From CAZSHX01 sp964606895 (GTDB lineage: Bacteria; Bacteroidota; Ignavibacteria; Kapaibacteriales; UBA2268): a stretch of DNA of 45,441 nucleotides. The notes under the pieces are model-generated. The model worked only from the letters and a program-made list of their open reading frames with translations. It had not been told where the DNA came from and made no database searches. How positions within the stretch are numbered: the first letter of the stretch is position 1; the number at the start of each line of letters is the position of its first letter. Positions 1-8,867 of the stretch are shown in pieces. The position numbers and the translations under genes were made by a program. Location: the NCBI GenBank assembly GCA_964606895.1, contig CAZSHX010000035.1, positions 1 to 45,441 on the forward strand, written 5' to 3'.

Positions 1-61
1 TTTAGATGCAAATATACGAACATTATGCGTCATTTCCTAATTAACTTAACACTACATTGTT

Positions 62-631
62 TTGACAATTCGAAATGAAGTGGACTTAAATCTTGGCTAC
101 TCTCACCTCATGAATTCGTTTAAAAGAATTATGCAATTGCGGCGGGAAGCTCTCTCGGCAAGAAATACTGGTTCCAAAAAGCACACATACGCAATTTCTT
201 CAAGCCTATCAACTGTTATTGGTGGTGGCTATAGCGTTGAGGTTAAGAGAGGGAAAAATCAAAACCTGTGGCACCCGCACATTAATCTGCTTGCCCTTAC
301 TGAAAAGCCAATAAACTATAAAAAAATTCAAAAAGAATGGAATAATTACACAGGCAACCAAAGTAATTTGCATCTAACACTATTAACCCAAAAGGATGAA
401 TATAAGCATTTTCTTGAGATTTTCAAGTACGCTTTAAAGTTTTCTGATTTAGAGTTTGAAGATAATTTGACGGCTATTCTTGCATTGAAGAAAAAACGCT
501 TGTTAGGCACATTCGGGCAGTTTAGAGGACTTAAGTTAAATGAAAAAGAAGAATTTATTTTAAATCCAATAACGATTAAAGATTATTATTTTGACGGAGT
601 AGAATACATTGAATCGGTTTTTACTAACTAA
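62..631 (+). pseudogene. Rolling-circle plasmid replication protein (Rep_1 type), N-terminus missing
   Basis: Rep proteins of this family nick the double-strand origin and start rolling-circle replication. The reading frame carries the core of the family: a first strand (HYIVLTIRN, beginning just before the nominal TTG start), the HUH-type metal site LWHPHINLLAL near residue 70, and the tyrosine motif FKYALKFSDL near residue 121, where Tyr would be the nicking residue. The following KKKRLLGTFGQFRGL also fits the family. Full-length members are about 300-400 residues with an N-terminal Cys-rich region. Here in-frame TAA codons at 38-40 and 47-49 cut off that region, and the only start is a TTG that would remove part of the first strand. 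It is therefore probably a truncated or frameshifted gene, although the window edge hides the rest. An SSB-like gene follows 15 bases downstream. The family call is firm; activity is doubtful. Confidence 0.75.
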
Positions 632-646
632 TTTGAGGAACAAAAT

Positions 647-1156
647 ATGGGATTACAAAATCTCAAACAAATGCACTTTTTGGCAATTGACAGCGATTTT
701 GGTCGCCTGTGTAAAAAAACAAATGGGCAAATCCAGAAGTTCGAAAGCGTTTCAGGGAATCTAATCAAACTTGGCAAACACAGTCATGTTTATGAAGGCG
801 AATTTATCGAAAAATTGGATATGTTTTTAGAAGACAAAGACGAGCTATATCAAATTTCTTTTGGGATTCATAGCTATTTGGCTCATAATTTACTGAATCT
901 TTTAGCATCTATACCCACGAATTTGCCAATGCGAATCATAAAGCTTTCGGCATACAAAAAGGATAATTTTATTAAGCTGTTCGCTCTAATCAATAACGAA
1001 AAGCTAACTTGGAAATATTCGCCAAACGAAATCCCAACCGAAACGAATAATGATTTTTTTGAAAATCTATACAAAGAACTTGAAAAAAAATTCGAGCAGA
1101 TAGCACAGTCGGAAGCTGAAAAAATAAATTCACATAAAGACGATGTCCCATTTTAA
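647..1156 (+). CDS. Putative single-stranded-DNA-binding-like protein with SSB-type C-terminal tip
   Basis: I do not recognise the fold of this 169-residue protein from sequence. Its last residues, HKDDVPF, match the acidic tip of bacterial SSB proteins (DDDIPF type), which recruits replication and repair enzymes. A charged, Lys/Glu-rich helix (about residues 145-163) leads into the tip, and the N-terminal 130 residues alternate strand-like segments that could form an OB fold. It lies 15 bases after a rolling-circle Rep gene, and such modules expose single-stranded DNA. The start is supported by a GAGG purine run about 8 bases upstream of ATG 647. The role as the module's SSB is inferred from the tip and the neighbour; another accessory replication protein is possible. 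Confidence 0.5.
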   Translation: MGLQNLKQMHFLAIDSDFGRLCKKTNGQIQKFESVSGNLIKLGKHSHVYEGEFIEKLDMFLEDKDELYQISFGIHSYLAHNLLNLLASIPTNLPMRIIKLSAYKKDNFIKLFALINNEKLTWKYSPNEIPTETNNDFFENLYKELEKKFEQIAQSEAEKINSHKDDVPF

Positions 1157-1169
1157 AAAAGGAAAAAAT

Positions 1170-1424
1170 ATGATATTTTTAAACAATCCGGGTCTCAGCT
1201 ACCTTACAAAAGTTCTTTCATTGTTTTCAGAATCCGGTAACACAAAAGAAATCGAATACGACTTGATTTATAATGTTGAGTCAGAGATGGAAGCTACATT
1301 GCAATCGGTCAATAGTCCTGAACAAGCAATCAAATTAATAAGCGGCATGATTCAGGGAATAATTTTAGGATTTAAACTAACCCAAATAAAGTTAAATTCA
1401 AACGATGGAGTGCAAAATGGCTAA
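1170..1424 (+). CDS. Small hypothetical protein of the plasmid-like module
   Basis: An 84-residue protein with no family I recognise. The first half is mixed and acidic (EIEYDLIYNVESEMEA). The second half contains a hydrophobic, Gly-containing segment (LISGMIQGIILGF) that could be a buried helix or a weak membrane segment. I chose ATG 1170 over the earlier ATG 1143 because AGGA lies a few bases before 1170, while 1143 lies inside the upstream gene. The 3' end overlaps the next gene by 8 bases, so the two are probably translated together. The context suggests plasmid maintenance or replication control, but nothing in the sequence itself shows this. Confidence 0.5.
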   Translation: MIFLNNPGLSYLTKVLSLFSESGNTKEIEYDLIYNVESEMEATLQSVNSPEQAIKLISGMIQGIILGFKLTQIKLNSNDGVQNG

Positions 1425-2391
1425 TTTCAACTTCCCGAATGTACCAGGCAATATTGCAAGGGCATTAAGGGAAAATTTCAACATAACTCAAGAAGAGTTA
1501 ACCAAAGTATCAGGGTTCTCTTCTAAATCTACAATTTCGAAAATCGAAAGCTCTGGAAAAACAGTTAAACGAGAAATCATCGAGAACATTTTTGTACTGG
1601 CTCAAAGCAAATGTTCGATTGATGAAGAAGAGTTTTCTGACATGCTAATAAAATTTAAAAAAAATGCAAAACTCGAAACAAAACTACTAGGAGATGAAAT
1701 GAAGACAAATAATAAGCAGTTTAACGATATGGATAATCAAGAACTTTCGGCTAATAAAATTATCCAAGATTTACTTTCGGAAAAGCGTGAGCTAAACCGA
1801 ATGAATTTTGAAAATATTCAGGCAATTGATGAACTTCGGCATCAATTTGATAAATATGAGGAATTACAACGGCAACGATTTGACTTGCTCCAGGAACGTT
1901 TTAAAGAACTTACTACTCAGTTTGACAATTTGAGAAACCACGATATAAAAAATTACATTTCAAACGAGTATTTTAAAATCAAGGATGATGTTATAAACTA
2001 CATCCAAGAGTTCGCAAAGAGTGATGGTGAAGCTGAAAAAGAAACCGGACTATCGGGATTGCTTGATAAAATAAATTCGACACCGGCTCTAAATTCATTT
2101 GTTTCATCCATTGGAGCTAAAGCCGGTGATTCTATTGGTGATTTTGTATCAAAAATTTTGTCTAAACTAACAAATTCTCAAATGTTCGATGGTATTCCGG
2201 TTGCACAAAAGCCAAATTTTAGCCCGTCAAGCCCTTTTCCTCAATCAAATCCGTCGAACTATCAGGGTGAAAACTATCAAAACCCACAGGATTACAATAA
2301 TAATTCTGATGTTTTCGGCGGAGTTTCCACTATGGACGACAGTTTTGATGATATTCCTAAGCGGAACAGACAGAAAAAACAGCAAAGTTGA
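1417..2391 (+). CDS. XRE-family helix-turn-helix protein with long coiled coil
   Basis: A 324-residue protein. Residues about 8-60 form an XRE/Cro-type HTH (RALRENFNITQEELTKVSGF, then STISKIES as recognition helix). Residues about 80-175 are a charged coiled coil rich in Glu, Lys, Arg and Gln. A middle segment, about 200-260, has Gly/Ser-rich helices, and the C-terminal 60 residues are a Pro/Asn/Gln-rich, probably disordered tail ending in basic residues. ATG 1417 is preferred over ATG 1405 because GGAG sits 6 bases upstream and the HTH starts directly after it. It overlaps the previous gene by 8 bases. A DNA-binding regulator or partition/segregation factor of the plasmid module is plausible. 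The HTH is visible; the role is inferred. Confidence 0.65.
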   Translation: MANFNFPNVPGNIARALRENFNITQEELTKVSGFSSKSTISKIESSGKTVKREIIENIFVLAQSKCSIDEEEFSDMLIKFKKNAKLETKLLGDEMKTNNKQFNDMDNQELSANKIIQDLLSEKRELNRMNFENIQAIDELRHQFDKYEELQRQRFDLLQERFKELTTQFDNLRNHDIKNYISNEYFKIKDDVINYIQEFAKSDGEAEKETGLSGLLDKINSTPALNSFVSSIGAKAGDSIGDFVSKILSKLTNSQMFDGIPVAQKPNFSPSSPFPQSNPSNYQGENYQNPQDYNNNSDVFGGVSTMDDSFDDIPKRNRQKKQQS

Positions 2392-2449
2392 AATGGTTTC
2401 ATCAAATTTTATAAGTTTCCTTAACAAAAATGAATGAATTAATTAAAAG

Positions 2450-2788
2450 ATGAAAACCAAACCGGGACATAATGCAATTTTTTTGACTATTCCAGTTGCC
2501 GCTGAAATAATTGGAGTGAATCCACCCCAACTTCGGACTTGGATTGATTATGGTGTGATTGATGCAATCCGTGACCGTAAAACTATCAAGCTGTGCAGGA
2601 ATTTGGTTGAAAAACTAAGAGACAGGATTTTATCAGGAGACATTCCTGATATGTCCTGTGTTCCGGTTTCTGCCAGAATAGAAAAATATAAGCCACTTCG
2701 TCTGACTTTAAATTCCATTATTCATAAAAAGAATACCTGTACTAACAAGCCTCGTGTTACCTTCGACGAATATTTTAAAAACAGATAG
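2450..2788 (+). CDS. Small excisionase/MerR-like helix-turn-helix protein
   Basis: A 112-residue protein. Residues about 12-50 read like the winged HTH of excisionase or MerR-type proteins (IPVAAEIIGVNPPQLRTWID, then a turn with R-D-R-K and a helix containing LVEKLRDRIL). The rest is basic and may be disordered. It is the last + strand gene of the plasmid-like module, 58 bases after the coiled-coil regulator, and converges with hsdR with only 20 bases between the stop codons. It could be a regulator or recombination directionality factor of the integrated element. No integrase is present in the window, so the excisionase role stays a guess. Confidence 0.55.
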   Translation: MKTKPGHNAIFLTIPVAAEIIGVNPPQLRTWIDYGVIDAIRDRKTIKLCRNLVEKLRDRILSGDIPDMSCVPVSARIEKYKPLRLTLNSIIHKKNTCTNKPRVTFDEYFKNR

Positions 2789-2808
2789 AATGTTGACTAT
2801 AATGCTCT

Positions 2809-5808
2809 CTATTCTTTTGAAACAGCATCCTTAAATCTTTTATAAAGATTCTTTGTCATCATTGCTCTGATGTCATCACCAAAATCCTGATTCCCTAATA
2901 TTTTTTCTGTAATTTCCTGATTGGAATCCATCCTGTCTATCAGGGTTTGGATAAACGCATCGTTCAAGGCAAATTTGAAATTTTCAATAGGATTACAGAG
3001 AGCCCGAATTTTCAGTTCTTCATTTTCGTATAATGCCTGTTCTATCTGTTCAAAATATAAACGGTCTGCATCGGTAAATTCTGTGCCGTACTTATCGTTT
3101 AAAATGTTGATGATATTCGAGAGTTTATCCTTCTCATCTTTATCTTTGCTTACTCCGGCTTCTTTTGTTGGGTCTAAGCCGTATTCTCCCTGCACCTGCA
3201 AGATTAAATCACCGTCACCGAGTTTCTGCAAGCGGTAATATGCCAATGCAACCTCATCATCAAGTTTTAATCTATCTCCGTAATCATCCTTCGGTAGTTT
3301 TGTTAGGAGGAACCTACCATAAGAATAGAGCTTTTCAAGTTCAACATCCTGAAAAGGCATGATTTGAGATAAAAACGAATAAAGATGGACGAAAGCTATT
3401 AAAGATTTTTTGAATTCATCTCGTTTTTCTTCTTCTATTGCCCGGTATCTGTCAACGGCAGGGTCAATAAAAGCATAAAGCCGCCCTTGGTCAGTTATCA
3501 GATTTTTCCCTGATTTGTAAAATATCTTAGCAAAGGAGTCAACCTCCGGCTGATAATAAACGTTTGCTCCATCAAGCTTTGCTTTTACACTATACAAATG
3601 GTTCGGGTCGGTTGTTTCTGTAAGTGTGGTGCATTCGTAATAGGGCTGAAATGAATCTATTATGGTTTGCCGGTCATTCTGAAAATCAATTATGAAAGTA
3701 TCTTCCTTGCCCGGATTCATTCTGTTAAGCCTTGAAAGTGTCTGGACAGCTTTAACTCCCGATAGCTTTTTATCAACATACATTGTGTGGAGCAATGGTT
3801 GGTCAAAGCCTGTCTGATATTTATCGGCAACGAGTAAAACCTGAAATTCGTCAGTTGCAAATTTTTCGGGTAATTCCTTTTCCCCAAATTTATTCAACTG
3901 CGGTTCGGTTATGCCCTCTGGATAAAAGTCATCATAAACTGTACCGGAGAAAGCAACCAACGGCTTGATATAACTGTAATTCTTCTCTTTGATATAATTC
4001 TTAAATTCAAGATAATACCTTAAAGCATGTTTCCTTGATGATGTAACAACCATTGCCTTAGCTCTGCCACCCATTTTCTTCATTGTGATTTGCCGGAAAT
4101 GTTCCACCATTATCTCGGTTTTCTGAGCAAGACTGTGAGGATGCAAAGAGGCAAATCTCCCTATTGCTTTTGAAGCTTTCTTCTTATTCAGTTCAGGGTC
4201 GTCTTCGATAGTTTTTGAAAATTTGTAAAACTCAGTATAGGTCGTATAGTTTTTCAGAACGTCAAGAATGAAATGTTCCTCAATTGCCTGCCGCATAGAA
4301 TAAAGATGAAAAGGTTTCGGTTTGCCGTCGCTGTCTTTTGTTCCGAAAACTTCTAAGGTTTTGGCTTTGGGAGTTGCCGTGAAAGCAAAAAAGCTGATAT
4401 TCTTTTGGTGTCCTCGTTTGGTAATTACTTCCCGAATATTATCTTCATAATCAATTTCGGATTCCTCAATTTCCCTTTCGGCTATTTCTGTTTCTTCCAA
4501 AGATACTTCCTTGCCGATTAAGGCTTCTTTCATTTTCTTGGTTGCTTCTCCGCCCTGACTGCTGTGTGCTTCATCAATAATAACGGCATAGTTCCGGTTT
4601 GGTCTGTCGGCTAAATGATTAAGGGCAAACGGAAATTTCTGTAATGTTGTTATGATTATGCTTGTGCCTGATGTAATGGCTTTTGCAAGCTGTTCGGAGT
4701 TTTCATCAATTCTTTGGACAACACCGAGTTTATGTTCGAATTGATAAATCGTGTTTTGCAATTGCTGGTCTAAAACGTTTCTATCGGTTATGACAACAAC
4801 GGAATCAAATATCTTTTTGTCCGTAGCATCGTACAAACTGCTCAATCGGTAAGCAAGCCATGCAATTGTGTTGCTTTTGCCGCTTCCGGCTGAATGTTCA
4901 ATCAGATAACTATTGCCTGCACCTGAATTCTTTGCATGATAACCAATTTTTCTAACGGCATCCAACTGATGGTATCTCGGGAACAGCAACGATTCTTTAG
5001 TATATTCCTTGCTCTCAACTTTTATCTTTTTCTTTTCAATATGTACGAATCTGCCGAGAATTTCTAACCAACTGTCAATCTGCAATACTTCCTCCCAAAA
5101 GTAAGCTGTTTTGTAGGATTGATAGTTCTCCGATGGTGGATTGCCGGCTCCGTTCTTATAACCTTTGTTAAAAGGCAGAAAATAGGTGTTTTTAGCTTCT
5201 AATTTTGTGGTAAGGTGGATTTCGTCAGGGTCAACCGTAAAATGAACCAATGCTCTCTTTTTGAATGTAAACAGTAATTCCTTCGGGTCTCTGTCAGTCT
5301 GATATTGTACTTTTGCATCTTTTACCGTCTGACCTGTAAAATGATTTTTCAGTTCGACTGTTGCAATCGGCAAACCGTTCAAGGAAAGTAGCAAGTCAAT
5401 ACTCTTATTGTTCTTTGTAGAGAAATGAACCTGTCGAGTAACGCTGAGTTTGTTACAGTTATAAAGGTGCTGAGTTTCGGGATTGAGTCCGCTGTCAGGC
5501 TTGAAATAGGCAAGTTTGAACTTAATTCCGCTGTCCGTAAATCCGTGCCGGACAACGTCGAGCATACCACGTAAATCAAGCTCTTTGCACAGCCGTTGAA
5601 TGAATTTATTTTCGGTGTCGTTCCGGTAATAGGTTTCCAACCGTTCCCATTCTTTTGGCTGAGATGACTTGATAAATACGATAACGGCATCGGCATCCAA
5701 TGCCAATTCTCTGCTGAAATCGCTGTCATTGCCTAAATGCCATCCGTTTTCTGTCAGATGACCGACAATTGCCGATTCAAATGTTGCTTCTGTGTGGATT
5801 GAGTTCAT
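2809..5808 (-). CDS. hsdR: Type I restriction enzyme R subunit (HsdR)
   Basis: The motor and nuclease subunit of a type I restriction-modification complex: it translocates DNA with ATP and cuts far from the unmethylated site. At 999 residues it has normal length. The N-terminal PD-(D/E)xK nuclease is visible as SIDLLLSLNGLPIATVELK (Asp138, Glu152, Lys154). The superfamily 2 motor follows, with Walker A HSAGSGKS at about 305-312, DEAH at 412-415 and FFAFTATPKAKT as motif III. The QTLSRLNRMNPGK region is motif VI, and the C-terminal part is helical. It is the last gene of the - strand hsd operon, separated from the upstream AlbA_2 gene by 126 bases that hold a repeated TTTRTCTAA element, so it may have its own promoter. 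All key residues I looked for are present. Confidence 0.95.
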   Translation of the reverse strand: MNSIHTEATFESAIVGHLTENGWHLGNDSDFSRELALDADAVIVFIKSSQPKEWERLETYYRNDTENKFIQRLCKELDLRGMLDVVRHGFTDSGIKFKLAYFKPDSGLNPETQHLYNCNKLSVTRQVHFSTKNNKSIDLLLSLNGLPIATVELKNHFTGQTVKDAKVQYQTDRDPKELLFTFKKRALVHFTVDPDEIHLTTKLEAKNTYFLPFNKGYKNGAGNPPSENYQSYKTAYFWEEVLQIDSWLEILGRFVHIEKKKIKVESKEYTKESLLFPRYHQLDAVRKIGYHAKNSGAGNSYLIEHSAGSGKSNTIAWLAYRLSSLYDATDKKIFDSVVVITDRNVLDQQLQNTIYQFEHKLGVVQRIDENSEQLAKAITSGTSIIITTLQKFPFALNHLADRPNRNYAVIIDEAHSSQGGEATKKMKEALIGKEVSLEETEIAEREIEESEIDYEDNIREVITKRGHQKNISFFAFTATPKAKTLEVFGTKDSDGKPKPFHLYSMRQAIEEHFILDVLKNYTTYTEFYKFSKTIEDDPELNKKKASKAIGRFASLHPHSLAQKTEIMVEHFRQITMKKMGGRAKAMVVTSSRKHALRYYLEFKNYIKEKNYSYIKPLVAFSGTVYDDFYPEGITEPQLNKFGEKELPEKFATDEFQVLLVADKYQTGFDQPLLHTMYVDKKLSGVKAVQTLSRLNRMNPGKEDTFIIDFQNDRQTIIDSFQPYYECTTLTETTDPNHLYSVKAKLDGANVYYQPEVDSFAKIFYKSGKNLITDQGRLYAFIDPAVDRYRAIEEEKRDEFKKSLIAFVHLYSFLSQIMPFQDVELEKLYSYGRFLLTKLPKDDYGDRLKLDDEVALAYYRLQKLGDGDLILQVQGEYGLDPTKEAGVSKDKDEKDKLSNIINILNDKYGTEFTDADRLYFEQIEQALYENEELKIRALCNPIENFKFALNDAFIQTLIDRMDSNQEITEKILGNQDFGDDIRAMMTKNLYKRFKDAVSKE

Positions 5809-5828
5809 AATTTACTGTCTTTGTCAAA

Positions 5829-5938
5829 GTTTGTCTAACATTTGTCTAAATCATATTAAGTATATCTAATCGTAATTCATTGTATATCATATATTTGCTG
5901 TAAATTTCATACTATAAGTTTATCTAAAGTTTATCTAA
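5829..5938 (-). promoter_or_regulatory. Operator-like direct repeats upstream of hsdR
   Basis: The gap between hsdR and the preceding gene holds repeated copies of the word TTTRTCTAA, as read on the + strand. GTTTGTCTAA is at 5829-5838, ATTTGTCTAA near 5840, and two adjacent copies of AGTTTATCTAA lie at 5917-5938. A weaker TATATCTAA is near 5861. The 11-base spacing of the adjacent pairs is about one DNA turn. This is what a regulator binding site would look like, and hsdR is the natural target. The last copy overlaps the stop codon of the AlbA_2 gene. No binding protein is identified. Confidence 0.4.
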
Positions 5939-7608
5939 TTTCCCAATTTTCTTATCCATTTTGGATAACGATTTGAACCTAAATTCTCAATTGTTTTGTC
6001 TTTTTTTGACATACTATAAACAAGATTTCTGATTTTATTCTTACGTTGCTGCTCATTTAAAACTCCTGGGAGTAAATCCATTAACAATTTATCAATTTCT
6101 TCTTTTGATGTTTCATGATACTTATCAATTAATTCTAAAATTAATTTCTTAAAATGTGCATCCTTTAAACCTCTTGTTTTTATATATTCGGCTTTTTGTC
6201 CGGTCTTTTGTGCAACTTCGGCGGAAAGATAGAAATTGGGCTTCCTACCCTCTACTAAATTCCTCTTTCTTAAATGCCTTTCCTCGTCATTTGTCAATTC
6301 TTTCTTTTTCTGTACTTTATCAAGAATCATTATTTCTGCAAGTGTTAATTCTTGATTTTTTGCGAGAATTCTTGCATATTCGATATCAATAACTTTTCCG
6401 ATTATTTTGACCTTAACCTGACCATTTGAAAAGTCATAGTCCGGTAGGGGGAAAAATCTGTTACGTTGGAAATTAAACATTTTTATTATACCACTTCCGA
6501 TAGTATCGACCATATTTAGATTTACCATAGCATTGCACAAAAATTGATTCCGGTAATATTTCTCTGGAGCATTGTCAATTATAACTCTTTCTATCGAGCC
6601 GGGTATAAAAGATCCAATATTTGAGAATTCTAACTGGTCTTCTCTTTCTGCTACATCTATCATTCCACTTTTAGAGTAATCCTGATGAGCAATACAATTA
6701 TTTATTGCTTCTCTGATCGTAAATGGTTCATACGTCAGAACTTCATCAGGAAAAAGAGTGCCATCTTTTAAATATCTGTATTTTACATTTCTGATTTTGT
6801 GATATAACTTTTCGATGGATAAAAGAAAAGGACAGCTCTCAATTTGATAATCTTTTTTATTGTCTTTGCTATCATATAAAATCCAGCGAATTTTCAGTAC
6901 AGCAGGACTTATTAATACTTCGGATTCTGGTTTACCAAGTAAGATAATTGCAGTTCTCGTAATCCGACCTTTAATCGTAATTTTTGCTTTATCAAGGAAT
7001 GTCCCATCGTCCCAGGAATCAATTTCGTTTACTTTTTGAGGATTTTTAATCTTGTATTTATCCCTGGCAAAATTTATTGCTTCTAAATCCAGGTCGTCAA
7101 TTGTAGCTTCAGGAATGATAACAGAACTCCAATCTACAAGATGAATCTGTTCATGTAATATAGCGTCTAATCTTTCTTGTCTCATTTCTACCAGACTATC
7201 TTTAACTCTTTGCCAAGCCTTATTGTGAGCGAGAACCGGCTGACGAAGTTTATGTTTTGGAATCAAAAAAATCCAAATCGTTTTAAGTGAGTCTTCGGTT
7301 ATAAATTCTTCAACTTCAAATCCCTCAGAAGATAGATTGGGACATTGTTTTAGAATTTTTAATGGAATGCTTCCAGCTGTATAATGATATTTATTCTCTA
7401 AACCAACAATTTCTAAAGTATCATCCTTGACACCAATTACCAGATGTCCTCCTTCCATATTTGAAATAGCTGAAATATAAGAAATAATGTCATCACTTTC
7501 TTTACCGGATACTGAATGTTTAAGTGATTTAAACTCTTTCCATTCGCAAGATTCATTTTCCTTTGGATAGTTTAATAAAAGATAATTTTGTAATTCTTCT
7601 TCACTCAT
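5935..7608 (-). CDS. AlbA_2 (Schlafen-type) domain ATP-binding protein, hsd-linked
   Basis: A 557-residue protein. The N-terminal AlbA_2 domain is visible at about 18-130 (ESCEWKEFKSL, then ISAISNMEGGHLVIGVKDD). The middle has a GHKL-like ATP-binding half (about 300-390), with REAINNCIAHQDYSKSG as the N-box and TIGSGIIKMF as the Gly-rich lid. The C-terminal 170 residues are Lys-rich and helical and may form a winged helix. Proteins of this build are frequent passengers of type I loci and are often annotated as transcriptional regulators; their biochemical role there is not settled. Its ATG overlaps the hsdS stop by 4 bases (ATGA), so it is translationally coupled to hsdS. Restriction control or an antiviral role are both possible. 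Confidence 0.8.
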   Translation of the reverse strand: MSEEELQNYLLLNYPKENESCEWKEFKSLKHSVSGKESDDIISYISAISNMEGGHLVIGVKDDTLEIVGLENKYHYTAGSIPLKILKQCPNLSSEGFEVEEFITEDSLKTIWIFLIPKHKLRQPVLAHNKAWQRVKDSLVEMRQERLDAILHEQIHLVDWSSVIIPEATIDDLDLEAINFARDKYKIKNPQKVNEIDSWDDGTFLDKAKITIKGRITRTAIILLGKPESEVLISPAVLKIRWILYDSKDNKKDYQIESCPFLLSIEKLYHKIRNVKYRYLKDGTLFPDEVLTYEPFTIREAINNCIAHQDYSKSGMIDVAEREDQLEFSNIGSFIPGSIERVIIDNAPEKYYRNQFLCNAMVNLNMVDTIGSGIIKMFNFQRNRFFPLPDYDFSNGQVKVKIIGKVIDIEYARILAKNQELTLAEIMILDKVQKKKELTNDEERHLRKRNLVEGRKPNFYLSAEVAQKTGQKAEYIKTRGLKDAHFKKLILELIDKYHETSKEEIDKLLMDLLPGVLNEQQRKNKIRNLVYSMSKKDKTIENLGSNRYPKWIRKLGN

Positions 7609-8867
7609 TCCGTTACCCTCACTTTCCCGGTTACTACTTCGCTGATTAATGCTGTCCGGTATTCCTGCATCAACTCTATTTCTTTTTCGATTGTTTCTAT
7701 TGTTATGTCAATTTTATTTGTCTCTGTTTCGATAAACTCAACAATTTGCTCCTGTGCAGAAATTGTAGTTTTAAGCATAGGTGCATTTCTCAAGGTATGG
7801 AGAGACAAATTTTTTATAGTTGTTCCGCTTAAGGAACTTTCAAAATGATTTTTTATATATTCTGTTTGGAATAAGTAATAAAAATATTTATTTAAATTAT
7901 GGTCTAATAATTCAATATAGGCGATACTCTTACCAAGAATAACTTTTTCATTATTATACAATGCTAAATTTCCTATTGTGCCATTAATTGATAATAAGAT
8001 GCTTCCAGATTTAATATTTATCTTTAAATTATCAAATTCCCTATCATTTACCGTTCTTGTCATTTCAGTTGTTAATATTTTTCCTTTAATTAAATTATTT
8101 CCATTAATAAAATATTTATTTGTAAAATCTTCATAATTTGGAGTTGCATGAAGTCCATCTCCAACTTTTGAAGTAATACTTTTTAATGTTTTCACCTCCC
8201 AATGTGCCGGAATATCTCCGAGCCAGTCAATGCCGGATGGTTTCAGTTTTGCGTCGGGGTCAATGCCTTTTGTTACTGCATGATTGATTACAGCCGTTCT
8301 TTCTTCTTTCAGCAGTTCAATCAGCTTTTTCTTTTTCTCAATGAATGAATCAATCAAAGCCGTCTTTTCGTCAAGGAATGCGGCAATTGCAGTTTGTTCA
8401 TTGATGTCTGGAATTGATAATAATAAATTCGCCATGAATTCCCAACTAACTCTTGGCATTTTTGCTCCAAAAGTGGAACTGTTTATAATCTCAATAAAAG
8501 TTTGATTTAATAATAGCTTAATTGCATAAATAGGTAGTATTGCATTTTTGCATCGAATTACAAAAAAATCACCAACAGCAGAACCTTTAAATTCTGCTAA
8601 ATATACCTTTGCTAAGTATGGTCTTAATTTGCCAAAAAGAATATCATTTTCATCAAAACTGATACCCTCACCTTCAAAAATAGAATCAGATTGAATAAAT
8701 TTTCCAGTTTTACTTTCAATGTTTTCCAACCCAATTTTAAATTGCTGTTCATCGGATTTACAAGTTACCAATTTAAACCAGTACTTCAACTTCTTTACTT
8801 CCCAATTTTCAGGAATCTCGCCAATCCAATCAATGCCTGTGGGTTTGTATTTTGGGTAAGGGGTCAT
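7605..8867 (-). CDS. hsdS: Type I restriction-modification specificity subunit (HsdS)
   Basis: The DNA-recognition subunit of the hsd complex; with HsdM it forms the methyltransferase and with HsdR the nuclease. The 420 residues show the usual two-fold repeat. Each half starts with a matching motif (PTGIDWIGEIPENWEVKKL at about 9-27 and PSGIDWLGDIPAHWEVKTL at about 211-229), followed by a target recognition domain and a conserved helical spacer. The first spacer contains FIEKKKKLIELLKEERTAVI and the second FIETETNKIDITIETIEKEI. Both halves look intact. The start overlaps the Abi_2 gene stop (ATGA, 8864-8867) and the stop overlaps the next start (7605-7608). A decayed copy of this gene's first codons lies at about 9920-9983. 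Confidence 0.95.
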   Translation of the reverse strand: MTPYPKYKPTGIDWIGEIPENWEVKKLKYWFKLVTCKSDEQQFKIGLENIESKTGKFIQSDSIFEGEGISFDENDILFGKLRPYLAKVYLAEFKGSAVGDFFVIRCKNAILPIYAIKLLLNQTFIEIINSSTFGAKMPRVSWEFMANLLLSIPDINEQTAIAAFLDEKTALIDSFIEKKKKLIELLKEERTAVINHAVTKGIDPDAKLKPSGIDWLGDIPAHWEVKTLKSITSKVGDGLHATPNYEDFTNKYFINGNNLIKGKILTTEMTRTVNDREFDNLKINIKSGSILLSINGTIGNLALYNNEKVILGKSIAYIELLDHNLNKYFYYLFQTEYIKNHFESSLSGTTIKNLSLHTLRNAPMLKTTISAQEQIVEFIETETNKIDITIETIEKEIELMQEYRTALISEVVTGKVRVTE

